Below, one piece after another: positions 1-8,324 of a stretch of 64,000 bases of DNA. Where the stretch lies: assembly GCA_963725215.1 (NCBI GenBank), contig CAVRXQ010000007.1, positions 434,001 through 498,000 of the forward strand. The letters run 5' to 3'. The DNA comes from CAVRXQ01 sp963725215 (lineage in GTDB: Bacteria > Actinomycetota > Acidimicrobiia > Acidimicrobiales > Bog-793). Both the position numbers and the translations under genes were made by a program. Numbering within the stretch: position 1 is the stretch's first letter; each line of letters opens with the position of its first letter. The notes below the pieces were generated by a model, which worked only from the letters and a program-made list of their open reading frames with translations, was not told the DNA's origin and did no database searches.

Positions 1-810
1 TGCCCGAGTTGCAACGAGCCCCTCGTGCGCCTCGAAGGGGAGGCGGACACTTACTGCGTGAACGCTGAGTGTCCGGCCCAGCGCGTCGAGCGGATCAAGC
101 ACTTCGCCTCGCGGGGCGCGATGGACATCGAAGGTCTCGGAGAAAAGCGCGTGATCCAGCTCGTCGACGAACAGCTGTTGCACGACGTCGCGGACGTCTA
201 CTCCCTCGAGGCGGGCCGGCTCGCGCAGCTCGAAGGATTCGCCGACCTGTCGGCGAAGAACCTCATCGACGCGATCGAGTCGTCGAAGACGCGGGGGCTG
301 CAGCGCGTGCTCGTCGGGCTGTCGATCCGTCACGTCGGCGGAACGGTCGCCCAGGCGCTCTCGCGGGCGTTCCCCGACATCGACCAGATAGAAAAGGCGA
401 ACGTGCCGGAGCTCGCGGCCGTTGACGGGGTCGGCGAGGTGATCGCGGAGAGCGTGAACGCCTTCTTTCGAATCGACACCAACCTCGCGGTGATCGAGAA
501 GCTGCGCCGCGCGGGCGTCGACTTATCCTCCGACTCGTACGGCCAAGGTGGCGCGCCCGACGCAAACCGTGTGCTTTTGGGCAAGTCAATCGTCGTTACC
601 GGAACGCTCACCGGGTTCACCCGAGAGGAGGCAGAGGCCGCGATCACGGACCGCGGCGGCAAGTCCCCTGGATCGGTGTCGAAGCGCACGTTCGCCGTCG
701 TCGTGGGCTCAGAGCCCGGCGTGGCGAAGAGGTCGAAGGCCGAAGAACTCGGGATCCCGGTGCTGGATGAGCAACGATTCGTTCGTCTGTTGGAGACCGG
801 CGAGCTGTAG
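1..810 (+). CDS. ligA: NAD-dependent DNA ligase LigA, C-terminal part (cut by window edge)
   Basis: The reading frame is open from base 1, so only the last 269 residues are in the window. It opens with a four-cysteine zinc finger (Cys at visible residues 1, 4, 19 and 24). Helix-hairpin-helix DNA-binding repeats follow (about 35-165) and then a C-terminal BRCT domain (about 190-269). This order is that of bacterial LigA, which seals nicks with NAD+ during replication and repair. The adenylation and OB domains must lie upstream of the window. ligA upstream of gatCAB is a familiar actinobacterial arrangement. Confidence 0.95.
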   Translation, partial: CPSCNEPLVRLEGEADTYCVNAECPAQRVERIKHFASRGAMDIEGLGEKRVIQLVDEQLLHDVADVYSLEAGRLAQLEGFADLSAKNLIDAIESSKTRGLQRVLVGLSIRHVGGTVAQALSRAFPDIDQIEKANVPELAAVDGVGEVIAESVNAFFRIDTNLAVIEKLRRAGVDLSSDSYGQGGAPDANRVLLGKSIVVTGTLTGFTREEAEAAITDRGGKSPGSVSKRTFAVVVGSEPGVAKRSKAEELGIPVLDEQRFVRLLETGEL

Positions 811-926
811 TCGACGACGTCTGATCGAAGACCGAACGTGGCCGCACGAATCCGCCCTAGTGCCCGGAAAGACATCGCCTTTTGTCTTACCCGAGACTCG
901 ACTCGCCTCCCAAGAACACCGCGGTG

Positions 927-1334
927 TCACGCGGTGATCGAGCGGATCTCGTTCGCGAGGTCGGCCTGAGATGCCGACGGGGGTTGTTGTTGGAATGAGA
1001 GCAGCTTCGTGACGTCGCCCTCCACACGGACGAGCCCCATCATGAACCCTTCGACTCCAGATTGCGCGTTGCCATCCACGAAGACCGATTTGGCTAGGTC
1101 ATAGGGAAGCGTGACGGTGAGGTCTGGATCGCCGATGTGGCCCACCTCGACCTCGGCCACGCCCGCGGACGTGTCGACGTGGGCGTCGAAACTTTCGTTG
1201 GAAAAGGGGACGTTTTCGACGACGAGGTTCATCTTCAGCGCGACCGCGGGCGAATCGGCAACGGACTGGTAGCGCGTGTAGATCGCACGGGCCGCGTCCA
1301 CCCACTCCGCGCTCAGAAAGTCGTGCTTCACCAT
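927..1334 (-). CDS. SCP2 sterol-binding domain protein
   Basis: A 135-residue protein consisting of one SCP2-type lipid-binding domain (hydrophobic ligand tunnel; the family carries sterols or fatty acyl chains). The ATG at 1334 is chosen because AGGAGG lies about 8 bases upstream; the frame stays open further upstream but without homology-like sequence. The C-terminal half contains the typical GMMxGxVxVEGD-like segment followed by a helix. It stands alone on the minus strand, with its 5' end facing the esterase gene. The cellular ligand cannot be told from sequence. Confidence 0.75.
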   Translation of the reverse strand: MVKHDFLSAEWVDAARAIYTRYQSVADSPAVALKMNLVVENVPFSNESFDAHVDTSAGVAEVEVGHIGDPDLTVTLPYDLAKSVFVDGNAQSGVEGFMMGLVRVEGDVTKLLSFQQQPPSASQADLANEIRSITA

Positions 1335-1447
1335 CGCGTCGATTCCTCCTGTTGGACCCCGTGGACGGCCCCGGCGACAGTACCCGTCGTCCACTGACAC
1401 ATCGAGCGACAAGTAGGGGCGACTCTTTCCGTCTATACGATTCACCG

Positions 1448-2203
1448 GTGACCGCTTTGGGCTTCGATGCGAGCGAACCGTTCGCGGCGGACAACGGCGC
1501 GAACGGCGTGCTCGTGCTTCACGGGTATACCGGGACGCCCCGGTCGCTGCGCCCGCTCGCGAACGCGTTCAGCAGATCAGGGTTCTCCGTCGAGCTCCCC
1601 CTGTTGCCGGGGCACGGGACGAACGTCGAGGATCTCTTCGATCGTCGGTATGCCGACTGGATCGAGGTGGCGGAAGTGGCGTTCGCTCGGCTCTTGGCGC
1701 GAGGCGGACCCGTTGTCGTATGCGGGCTCTCGATGGGCGGGACGCTTGCGCTCGACCTTGCCCTCCACCACAGAGAGATTGCGGGCCTTGTCCTCATCAA
1801 CCCGGCGGTCGCCCCTCCGGCCCCGAGTCTCTATTCCCTGTTGCAGTCCGCATTGGACGCCGGCACGGTGTCGATCCCCTCGATCGGTTCGGACATTGCG
1901 AAGCCCGGTGAGTCCGGGGGAGGCTACGGGGAGACGCCGATCGCGGCGATGATGTCGATCTTCGAGGCAACCGAAAGGATCGCGCCCCGCCTTTGCGACA
2001 TCGCTTGCCCGGCGGTGCTGTTCTCGAGCCGGACCGACCACGTCGTTCCGACGCAATCTTCTGACCTGGTCGAGAGCGCGTACGGTGGACCGTTGGAGCG
2101 TGTGATCCTCGAGCGCAGCTACCACGTCGCGACGCTCGATTACGACGCGGAGCGGATCGAACGCGACGCCGTCGCGTTCGCACAAAAGGTGACCGGTGGC
2201 TGA
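1448..2203 (+). CDS. Alpha/beta-hydrolase, carboxylesterase / monoacylglycerol-lipase type
   Basis: A 251-residue cytoplasmic hydrolase. The oxyanion-hole motif HGYTG lies near residues 25-29 and the nucleophile elbow GLSMGG places Ser95. The acid is Asp197 (in RTDHVV) and the base is His226 (in SYHVATLD). Length and motifs match the Est30-like carboxylesterases that cleave short- to medium-chain esters or monoacylglycerols. The GTG at 1448 is preferred because homology-like sequence begins there. The stop codon overlaps the gatC start, so it is probably co-transcribed with gatCAB. The physiological substrate is unknown. Confidence 0.8.
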   Translation: MTALGFDASEPFAADNGANGVLVLHGYTGTPRSLRPLANAFSRSGFSVELPLLPGHGTNVEDLFDRRYADWIEVAEVAFARLLARGGPVVVCGLSMGGTLALDLALHHREIAGLVLINPAVAPPAPSLYSLLQSALDAGTVSIPSIGSDIAKPGESGGGYGETPIAAMMSIFEATERIAPRLCDIACPAVLFSSRTDHVVPTQSSDLVESAYGGPLERVILERSYHVATLDYDAERIERDAVAFAQKVTGG

Positions 2204-2507
2204 TTCCCGTCCAACGTTCAGTCGCGCGGACGTTGTCCACGTCGCTGACCTCGCGCGCCTCGCGCTGAGCGAAGCGGAGGTGGAGCGGTTCACTGCGCAG
2301 CTTGTTTCGATCCTCGACCACGTTGAGGCGGTGAGAGCGCTCGACACCTCTGACGTGAAACCGACAGCCCATCCGCTCGAGCTCTCGAACGTGGTGCGTC
2401 CAGATGAGGTCGCACCGACGCTCGATCGCGAAGAAGTGCTTGCGCAGGCACCGGCAACCGAGTCCGGCCGCTTCAAGGTCCCGCCGATCCTCGGAGAGGC
2501 GCCGTGA
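2196..2507 (+). CDS. gatC: Asp-tRNA(Asn)/Glu-tRNA(Gln) amidotransferase subunit GatC
   Basis: A 103-residue GatC, the small subunit that wraps around and stabilises GatA-GatB. The N-terminal half has the family pattern VxHVAxLARLxLxExE, and the C-terminal part has the conserved LRxDxV-like segment (VVRPDEV). It starts with GTG inside the end of the esterase gene and ends in a GTGA overlap with gatA. This implies translational coupling of gatC-gatA-gatB. Confidence 0.93.
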   Translation: MADSRPTFSRADVVHVADLARLALSEAEVERFTAQLVSILDHVEAVRALDTSDVKPTAHPLELSNVVRPDEVAPTLDREEVLAQAPATESGRFKVPPILGEAP

Positions 2508-3988
2508 GCGCGGCGGAGGACCTCGTGTTCTCCCCGGCGACGTCGATCGCGAACGGCGTGCGCTCCGGAGACGTGAGCGCCCGGGCGATCACAGAAGCGA
2601 CGTTGGCGCGCATTGGCAGGTTCGAGTCGGACCTTCACTGCTTCAACGTGGTCACGACCGAAACTGCGCTCGCGCAAGCGGACGAAGTCGATCGCGTCGT
2701 CGCGAGCGGGAACGACCCCGGGTCATTGGCCGGTGTTCCGGTCGCGCTGAAGGACAACATCTGCACCCGTGGCCTCCCGACGACGGCAGGTTCGCGCATC
2801 TTGGAGGGCTGGCTCCCGCCGTACGACGCGACGGTGACAACGCGTCTTCGCGCCGCGGGCGCAGTCCTCGTCGGGAAAACCAACCTCGACGAGTTCGCGA
2901 TGGGATCGTCGACGGAGAACTCCGGCTTCGGCCCGACGCGCAACCCCTGGGATTTGGACCTCGTTCCCGGCGGCTCGTCCGGTGGGAGCGCGGCTGCGGT
3001 CGCGTCCGGTCTCGCCGCCATCGCGCTCGGGTCGGATACCGGAGGATCGATCCGCCAGCCGGCCGCGCTGTGCGGGGTCGTCGGCATGAAGCCGACCTAC
3101 GGCGGGATCTCCCGTTACGGACTCATCGCCTTCGCGAGCTCGCTCGACCAGATAGGACCCCTCGCACGCACCGTCGAAGACGCCGCGGTGATGCTCGAGG
3201 CAGTCGGCGGTTACGACCCGAACGACTCCACGTCGCTCGAGCAGTCAGTTGGGGACTTGCGAAGTGCGCTCATGTTCGACGCCGCGGGTCTGCGTGTCGG
3301 AGTGATCGCCGACTTCCTTGCCGACGCGCAGCCCGAGTGCGCGGCTGCGGTGCGCGCCGCCGCCGACGCATTGTCGGAGTCCGGAGCGCACGTCGATGAT
3401 GTCGCGATCCCCGAGTTGATGCTCGGTTTGCCCGCGTACTACCTCATTGCCCCGGCCGAAGCCTCTTCGAACCTCGCGCGCTACGACGGAGTCCGCTACG
3501 GGCTGCGCATCGATGCACCGGACTCCGCAGAGATGAACGCGAAGACTCGCGCCGTCGGTTTCGGTGCTGAGGTCAAACGGCGAGTCATGCTCGGCACCTA
3601 CGTGCTGTCTGCCGGCTACTATGACGCGTATTACGCGCAGGCGCAACGCGCGCGCACCGTCGTCGCGCGCGCGTTCGCGAACGCGTATCGGTCATTTGAC
3701 GTGCTGCTGGCACCGACTACTCCGTCGGTTGCGTTCGCGCTCGGCGCGAAGACGGACGACCCTGTTGCGATGTACCTCTCGGATCTGTTCACCATCCCTT
3801 CGAATCTGGCCGGGCACCCGGCGATCAGCGTGCCGTACTCGCTCGCGAACGGATTGCCGATCGGCGTGCAGGTCCTCGCCCCATCTCTTGGGGAGAACGT
3901 GATGATGCGGGTGGCCGCCGCGCTCGAACGCTCGGCGGACCCCTCCGCGCGCGGACCGATCGAGCCGAACTTGGCGGCATCTCGATGA
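2504..3988 (+). CDS. gatA: Asp/Glu-tRNA amidotransferase subunit A
   Basis: A 494-residue amidase-signature enzyme that releases ammonia from glutamine or asparagine for transamidation of Glu-tRNA(Gln) or Asp-tRNA(Asn). The Ser-cisSer-Lys triad is visible as Lys83 (ALKDNI), Ser158 (GGSSGGS) and Ser182 (DTGGSIRQ), with the spacing of known GatA proteins. It overlaps gatC by GTGA and gatB by ATGA. The full operon suggests that the organism makes Gln-tRNA, and perhaps Asn-tRNA, by the indirect route. Confidence 0.96.
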   Translation: MSAAEDLVFSPATSIANGVRSGDVSARAITEATLARIGRFESDLHCFNVVTTETALAQADEVDRVVASGNDPGSLAGVPVALKDNICTRGLPTTAGSRILEGWLPPYDATVTTRLRAAGAVLVGKTNLDEFAMGSSTENSGFGPTRNPWDLDLVPGGSSGGSAAAVASGLAAIALGSDTGGSIRQPAALCGVVGMKPTYGGISRYGLIAFASSLDQIGPLARTVEDAAVMLEAVGGYDPNDSTSLEQSVGDLRSALMFDAAGLRVGVIADFLADAQPECAAAVRAAADALSESGAHVDDVAIPELMLGLPAYYLIAPAEASSNLARYDGVRYGLRIDAPDSAEMNAKTRAVGFGAEVKRRVMLGTYVLSAGYYDAYYAQAQRARTVVARAFANAYRSFDVLLAPTTPSVAFALGAKTDDPVAMYLSDLFTIPSNLAGHPAISVPYSLANGLPIGVQVLAPSLGENVMMRVAAALERSADPSARGPIEPNLAASR

Positions 3989-5424
3989 GCGCCAACGGAT
4001 CCTCGTGGGAGGCCGTTGTCGGTCTCGAAGTCCACGCCGAGCTGGCGACGCGATCGAAACTTTTTTGCGGCTGTCCGAACGCGTTCGGCGCCGAGCCGAA
4101 CACGAACATCTGCCCGACCTGCCTTGGTCTTCCCGGGTCGCTTCCGGTCTTGAACGAGTACGCCGTCGAGCTGGCGATCCGGATCGGAGCGGCGGTCGGC
4201 TCGGAGATCCGCCCGTCGGTCTTCCACCGCAAGAACTACTTCTACCCAGATATGCCAAAGGACTACCAGATCAGCCAGTACGACGAGCCGATCAACGTCG
4301 GGGGCCGGATCGTGCTTTCTGACGGGAGTGTGGTCGGCATCGTGCGCGCGCACATCGAAGAGGACACCGGGAAGACGACGCACGTTGGGGGCACCGGTCG
4401 TATCCACACCGCGAGATACGCCCTCGTCGACTACAACCGGGCGGGCGTCCCCCTCGTCGAGATCGTCTCAGAGCCTGACATTCGAAGCGCTGACCAGGCG
4501 CGCGCCTACGTGACCGAGCTGCGGGCGATCCTCGTCTCGACCGGGGCTTCGGACGGGCGGATGGAGGAAGGTTCGCTGCGCGTCGATGCGAACGTCTCCG
4601 TTCGCAAAACCGGGGATGTCTCGTACGGCACGCGATGCGAGGTGAAGAACTTGAACTCCCTCCGGTCGCTTGCAAGAGCGATCGAGTACGAGACCGCACG
4701 CCAGATCGAGATCCTCGAAGCTGGTGGGACCGTCGTGCAAGAGACGCGCCACTTCAACGAGGACGACGGGACAACCTCGTCGCTGCGCTCTAAAGAAGAG
4801 GCTTTCGACTACCGCTATTTCGCCGAGCCGGACCTCGTCCCGCTCGCGCCGAGCGACGCGCTCGTCGACAAGGTCAAAGGTGAACTCGGCCCGCTCCCAG
4901 CCGCACGCCGGGAACGACTCGCCGCCCTCGTCGGAGCACGCGACGCGGCGGTCTTGTCAGATCAGCTTTCGACGGTCGTGGCCCTCGGGCTCGACGACCT
5001 CGTCGTGGATGCCATCGAGCTTGGGGCGGACGGAAGGCTTGCGCTCGCTCGCGCGGCGAACGAGGCCGCGGCGAAACCCGACGCGGCCCGACAGCTCGAC
5101 ACCCAGCGATTCACCGATTTGATCGGTCTCGAAAGCTCCGGCGCGTTGTCGGCGACGCAGGTGAAAACCGTCCTCTCGACGATGCTCGACGAAGGCGGCG
5201 ACCCGAAGGAGATCGCGCGCCGTCTCGGCTTCGAGGCGCTCGACGCGTCGGAACTCGTCACCGTGATCGAAGAAGTCATCGCCGAAAACCCCGACGAGTG
5301 GGCGCGCTTTGTGGCTGGAGAGGACAAGGTCGAACAGTTCTTGACCGGCCAGGTGATGCGCCGCACGCGCGGACGGGCGAACGGCAAGGTGGTCGCGGAG
5401 TCGCTCGCGCGACGCCGCAGCTGA
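3985..5424 (+). CDS. gatB: Asp/Glu-tRNA amidotransferase subunit B
   Basis: A 479-residue GatB, which phosphorylates the tRNA-bound acid and binds the tRNA. The N-terminal GLEVHAEL segment, the Cys pair CGCPN...CPTC (zinc site), and the YFYPDMPKDYQISQYD region are all family signatures. The C-terminal YqeY-like helical tail (about 340-479) is complete. The start is the ATG of an ATGA overlap with gatA. The ilvC-like gene begins only 7 bases after its stop. Confidence 0.96.
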   Translation: MSANGSSWEAVVGLEVHAELATRSKLFCGCPNAFGAEPNTNICPTCLGLPGSLPVLNEYAVELAIRIGAAVGSEIRPSVFHRKNYFYPDMPKDYQISQYDEPINVGGRIVLSDGSVVGIVRAHIEEDTGKTTHVGGTGRIHTARYALVDYNRAGVPLVEIVSEPDIRSADQARAYVTELRAILVSTGASDGRMEEGSLRVDANVSVRKTGDVSYGTRCEVKNLNSLRSLARAIEYETARQIEILEAGGTVVQETRHFNEDDGTTSSLRSKEEAFDYRYFAEPDLVPLAPSDALVDKVKGELGPLPAARRERLAALVGARDAAVLSDQLSTVVALGLDDLVVDAIELGADGRLALARAANEAAAKPDAARQLDTQRFTDLIGLESSGALSATQVKTVLSTMLDEGGDPKEIARRLGFEALDASELVTVIEEVIAENPDEWARFVAGEDKVEQFLTGQVMRRTRGRANGKVVAESLARRRS

Positions 5425-5431
5425 TCCTTCA

Positions 5432-6457
5432 TTGACGAGGTTCATCTCCGCCGACGAGGTCGATCGTTTAGCGATCGCCGAGCGCAAAGTCGCGATCATC
5501 GGCTACGGGAGCCAAGGTCACGCGCACGCGTTGAACCTTCGCGACGAAGGCATCGACCTGCGTGTCGGTCTTCGTCCGGGCTCGGCCTCCTGGCATAAGG
5601 CCGAACGGGAAGGACTGCGGGTCCTCGGCATCGAAGCGGCGTCCGACGAAGCCGACATCGTCGTCATGCTCGTTCCGGACACCGATCACAAGGAGGTCTT
5701 CGAACAGCAGGTCGCACCGCACCTTCACGACGGCGACGCGCTCGGATTCGCGCACGGGTTCGCGATCCGTTTCGGCACCGTCACGCCGGGAGACGGCATC
5801 GACGTGTTCCTTGTCGCGCCGGCAGGCCCCGGTCATCTGATGCGAAGGGCGTATCTCGACGGTGCCGGCCTCGCGGCGCTCGTCGCCATCGACCAAGACT
5901 CCACCGGGCGCGCCCGCGACCTCGCCGTCGCGTACGCCGACGCGATCGGGTCCTTTCGCGCGGTGGTCATCGAGACGACGTTCGCCGAGGAGACTGAAAC
6001 CGACCTCTTCGGCGAACAGGCGGTGCTGTGCGGTGGTTTGGTCGAGTTGGCGCGGGCGGGTTTTTCGACACTCGTCGACGCCGGCTACCAGCCCGAGATC
6101 GCCTATCTCGAATGTGTCCACCAGCTGAAACTCATCGTTGACCTCATCTATGAACAGGGGATCGAGGGGATGCACTTTTCCATCTCGGACACGGCGGAGT
6201 TCGGAGCGTTGACGGCCGGACCGCGGGTGATCGCCGACGCGGTGCGCGAGGCGATGCGCGCAGTCCTCGACGACGTGCGTGCTGGGGCGTTCGCCGATCG
6301 CTGGATCGCCGACGTCCAAAATGGACGCGCGGAGCTCGAGTCATTGCGATCGGAGGCTCGTCGCGAGCCGATCGAAAAGGTCGGTGAGAATCTGCGTTCG
6401 AAGATGTCGTTCCTTCGTGCGAACGACTCGAGGTTTGACGAGGTCTCCGGGGGATAG
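5432..6457 (+). CDS. Ketol-acid reductoisomerase-like protein (IlvC family) with altered active site
   Basis: A 341-residue protein with class I KARI architecture: Rossmann motif GYGSQGHAHALN (24-35), then the all-helical knotted domain. Seen directly: His108, Asp191, Glu195, Glu227 and Ser252 are kept. Lys131 of the usual APKGPGH is Ala (codon 5822-5824), the second glutamate of the LHELKL motif is Gln231 (codon 6122-6124), and the Asn of HGFNIHF is Ala111. In characterised KARIs this lysine and glutamate take part in substrate/Mg binding and catalysis. The usual YYDKDAD-like N-terminus is also absent. It sits 7 bases after gatB, with no ilvB or ilvN beside it. It may be a divergent KARI or a paralogue with another reductase function, so I give no ilvC symbol. 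Family membership is certain; activity is not. Confidence 0.85.
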   Translation: MTRFISADEVDRLAIAERKVAIIGYGSQGHAHALNLRDEGIDLRVGLRPGSASWHKAEREGLRVLGIEAASDEADIVVMLVPDTDHKEVFEQQVAPHLHDGDALGFAHGFAIRFGTVTPGDGIDVFLVAPAGPGHLMRRAYLDGAGLAALVAIDQDSTGRARDLAVAYADAIGSFRAVVIETTFAEETETDLFGEQAVLCGGLVELARAGFSTLVDAGYQPEIAYLECVHQLKLIVDLIYEQGIEGMHFSISDTAEFGALTAGPRVIADAVREAMRAVLDDVRAGAFADRWIADVQNGRAELESLRSEARREPIEKVGENLRSKMSFLRANDSRFDEVSGG

Positions 6458-6511
6458 CACCGCGCCCGGTGATGTGCGAGGCGACAACGACGACGAGCCA
6501 GGGGGGAAGCA

Positions 6512-7108
6512 GTGACCGCGATCGGGATCCTGGCACTTTGTGCTCTGTCGATTGTCGTCGGAAGCCTCGGCTACCTCCACCTCGCACCCACCGGGCTCTC
6601 GCCGGTCCGCAACGCGGTGAGCCAGTACGGCATCACCACGTACCGAGACGGTTATCGGGTCGCGACGCTCGCCTTCGGGGCGGCGGGCCTGTTCCTGGCG
6701 GTCGGCGTCGATCAGCGGCTCGGGGTCGTCGTCGCGGTGACCATCTTGTTATTGGTGTTCGCGCTCTCCCGGGCCGCGATCAGCTGGTACCCGATGGACG
6801 CGCCGGGCGCCGAGCGGACCGAGACCGGCCGTCTGCACGGACTCCTCGCAGTAGTCGCGTTTGGGGGAATATCCCTCGCCGCGCTCTACCTCGGTCGGGT
6901 GCTCGCTCGGCGCCGTGAGTGGCACGCCCTCTCGGGGGTGTCGTCGGTACTTGGATGGTTGATGGTGGCGACGCTCCTCGCGATGGCTCTAGCTCGGTCC
7001 TCTCCCGCGGTTCGCGACCGTTTCGGTTTGATCGAACGCGCGTGTTACGCGTTCGCGATCGCCTGGAGCGTGATCTTCGCGACGGCTTGCGCTTTGAACG
7101 TTCGATGA
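6512..7108 (+). CDS. DUF998-type integral membrane protein
   Basis: A 198-residue protein with about six hydrophobic segments. The order and loop motifs fit DUF998: an N-terminal helix, a loop with NAVSQYG, then RAAISWYPMDAPG near the middle. No enzyme function is established for the family. It starts with GTG at 6512, preceded by a GGGGGAAG ribosome site. It follows the IlvC-like gene by 54 bases on the same strand and ends 13 bases before the convergent serC stop. Confidence 0.7.
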   Translation: MTAIGILALCALSIVVGSLGYLHLAPTGLSPVRNAVSQYGITTYRDGYRVATLAFGAAGLFLAVGVDQRLGVVVAVTILLLVFALSRAAISWYPMDAPGAERTETGRLHGLLAVVAFGGISLAALYLGRVLARRREWHALSGVSSVLGWLMVATLLAMALARSSPAVRDRFGLIERACYAFAIAWSVIFATACALNVR

Positions 7109-7121
7109 GCCTCTCGGCGCT

Positions 7122-8249
7122 TTAGAGACGCTCGACGATCCAGTCGATGCACGCGGTGAGCGCCTCGACATCGGACGGCTCGATTGACGGAAAGGTCGCG
7201 ATCCGTAACTGATTCCTTCCGAGCTTGCGGTACGACTCGGTGTCGACGATGCCGTTCTCGCGCAGGACCGCGGCGATCTCGTTGGCGTCCACGCCGTCGT
7301 CGAAGTCGATCGTCGCGACGACCGGGCTGCGCTCGTCGGGGACCGAGACGAAGGGCGTCGCGAACGACGACTTCTCGGCCCACTCGTACAGGATCGAGGA
7401 CGAACGCTCGCAGCGGGCCGCCGACCACTCGAGTCCGCCGTTGGCGTTGATCCAGTCGATCTGGTTCGAAAGCAGGAACAAGGTCGCGAGCGCCGGCGTG
7501 TTCGTCGTCTGGCTGAGCCTCGAGTTCTCGAGCGCTGTCACAAAATCGAGAAACGCCGGAGCCCATCGCCCCGCGGATTTGAGACGCTGTGCGCGATCGA
7601 TCGCCTGGGGAGAGACGATGGCGACGAATAGACCTCCGTCTGATCCGAAGCACTTCTGCGGCGCGAAGTAGTAGGCATCGCTCTCGGAGAGGTCGACGCG
7701 CATGCCGCCGGCGGCAGAGGTCGCGTCGACGAGCACGAGCCCGTCCGCAGCCGATCCGTTTGTCCCTCGCGGCCGAACGACGGGCGCCGCGACCGCAGTC
7801 GAGGTTTCGTTGTGAGTCAGCGAGTAGGTGTCGATCGCCGTGTCGGCTACCGGCTCGGGGTGGGTGCCGAGTTCAGAGGCGATCGCTCGCGGCTCGGCGA
7901 GGTGGGGCGCGCGGGCGACGTAGTCGAAGAAGCGCTCGGAGAACTCACCGAAACAGAGGTGTTGGCTCCGCTTCTCGATGAGGCAGAAGATTGCGATGTC
8001 CCAGAACGCCGACGAACCGCCGTTGCCGATCACGATCTCGTAACCCTCCGGCGGCTGGAACATCTCGACCAGGCCGGCACGGACGTTTGCCACGACGTCT
8101 TTCACCGCCGGTCGCCGGTGGGAGGTTCCGAGCAGGTGCGGGGCGGCGGCGACTAGCGCGTCGACGGCCTCCAGGCGCACTTTCGATGGCCCGGACCCGA
8201 AGCGGCCGTCGCTCGGCAAGATGGACTTCGGGATCTCAACGGTGGTCAA
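7122..8249 (-). CDS. serC: Phosphoserine aminotransferase (mycobacterial type)
   Basis: A 375-residue class V PLP aminotransferase converting 3-phosphohydroxypyruvate to phosphoserine. N-terminal DGRFGSGPSKVR and GTSHR, the middle YYFAPQKCFGSDGG (Schiff-base Lys in APQK) and the C-terminal IVDTESYRKLGRNQLR closely resemble mycobacterial SerC. Start: AAGGAG is followed by CTGTGTTG, so TTG at 8249 or GTG at 8252 is the likely initiator. It is divergent from the aminotransferase gene, and serA lies 1.4 kb away, so the serine pathway is clustered here. Confidence 0.92.
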   Translation of the reverse strand: MTTVEIPKSILPSDGRFGSGPSKVRLEAVDALVAAAPHLLGTSHRRPAVKDVVANVRAGLVEMFQPPEGYEIVIGNGGSSAFWDIAIFCLIEKRSQHLCFGEFSERFFDYVARAPHLAEPRAIASELGTHPEPVADTAIDTYSLTHNETSTAVAAPVVRPRGTNGSAADGLVLVDATSAAGGMRVDLSESDAYYFAPQKCFGSDGGLFVAIVSPQAIDRAQRLKSAGRWAPAFLDFVTALENSRLSQTTNTPALATLFLLSNQIDWINANGGLEWSAARCERSSSILYEWAEKSSFATPFVSVPDERSPVVATIDFDDGVDANEIAAVLRENGIVDTESYRKLGRNQLRIATFPSIEPSDVEALTACIDWIVERL

Positions 8250-8324
8250 CACAGCTCCTTTTTGGCGGATCCCATCGACCATAGAGGGACCGAGCGTGCG
8301 GCCTTTGTGTGGGAGCATTGCTGG

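Noticed and set aside
5425..5431. T-box or attenuator before the ilvC-like gene
   Set aside because: Only 7 bases separate it from gatB, so there is no room for a leader.
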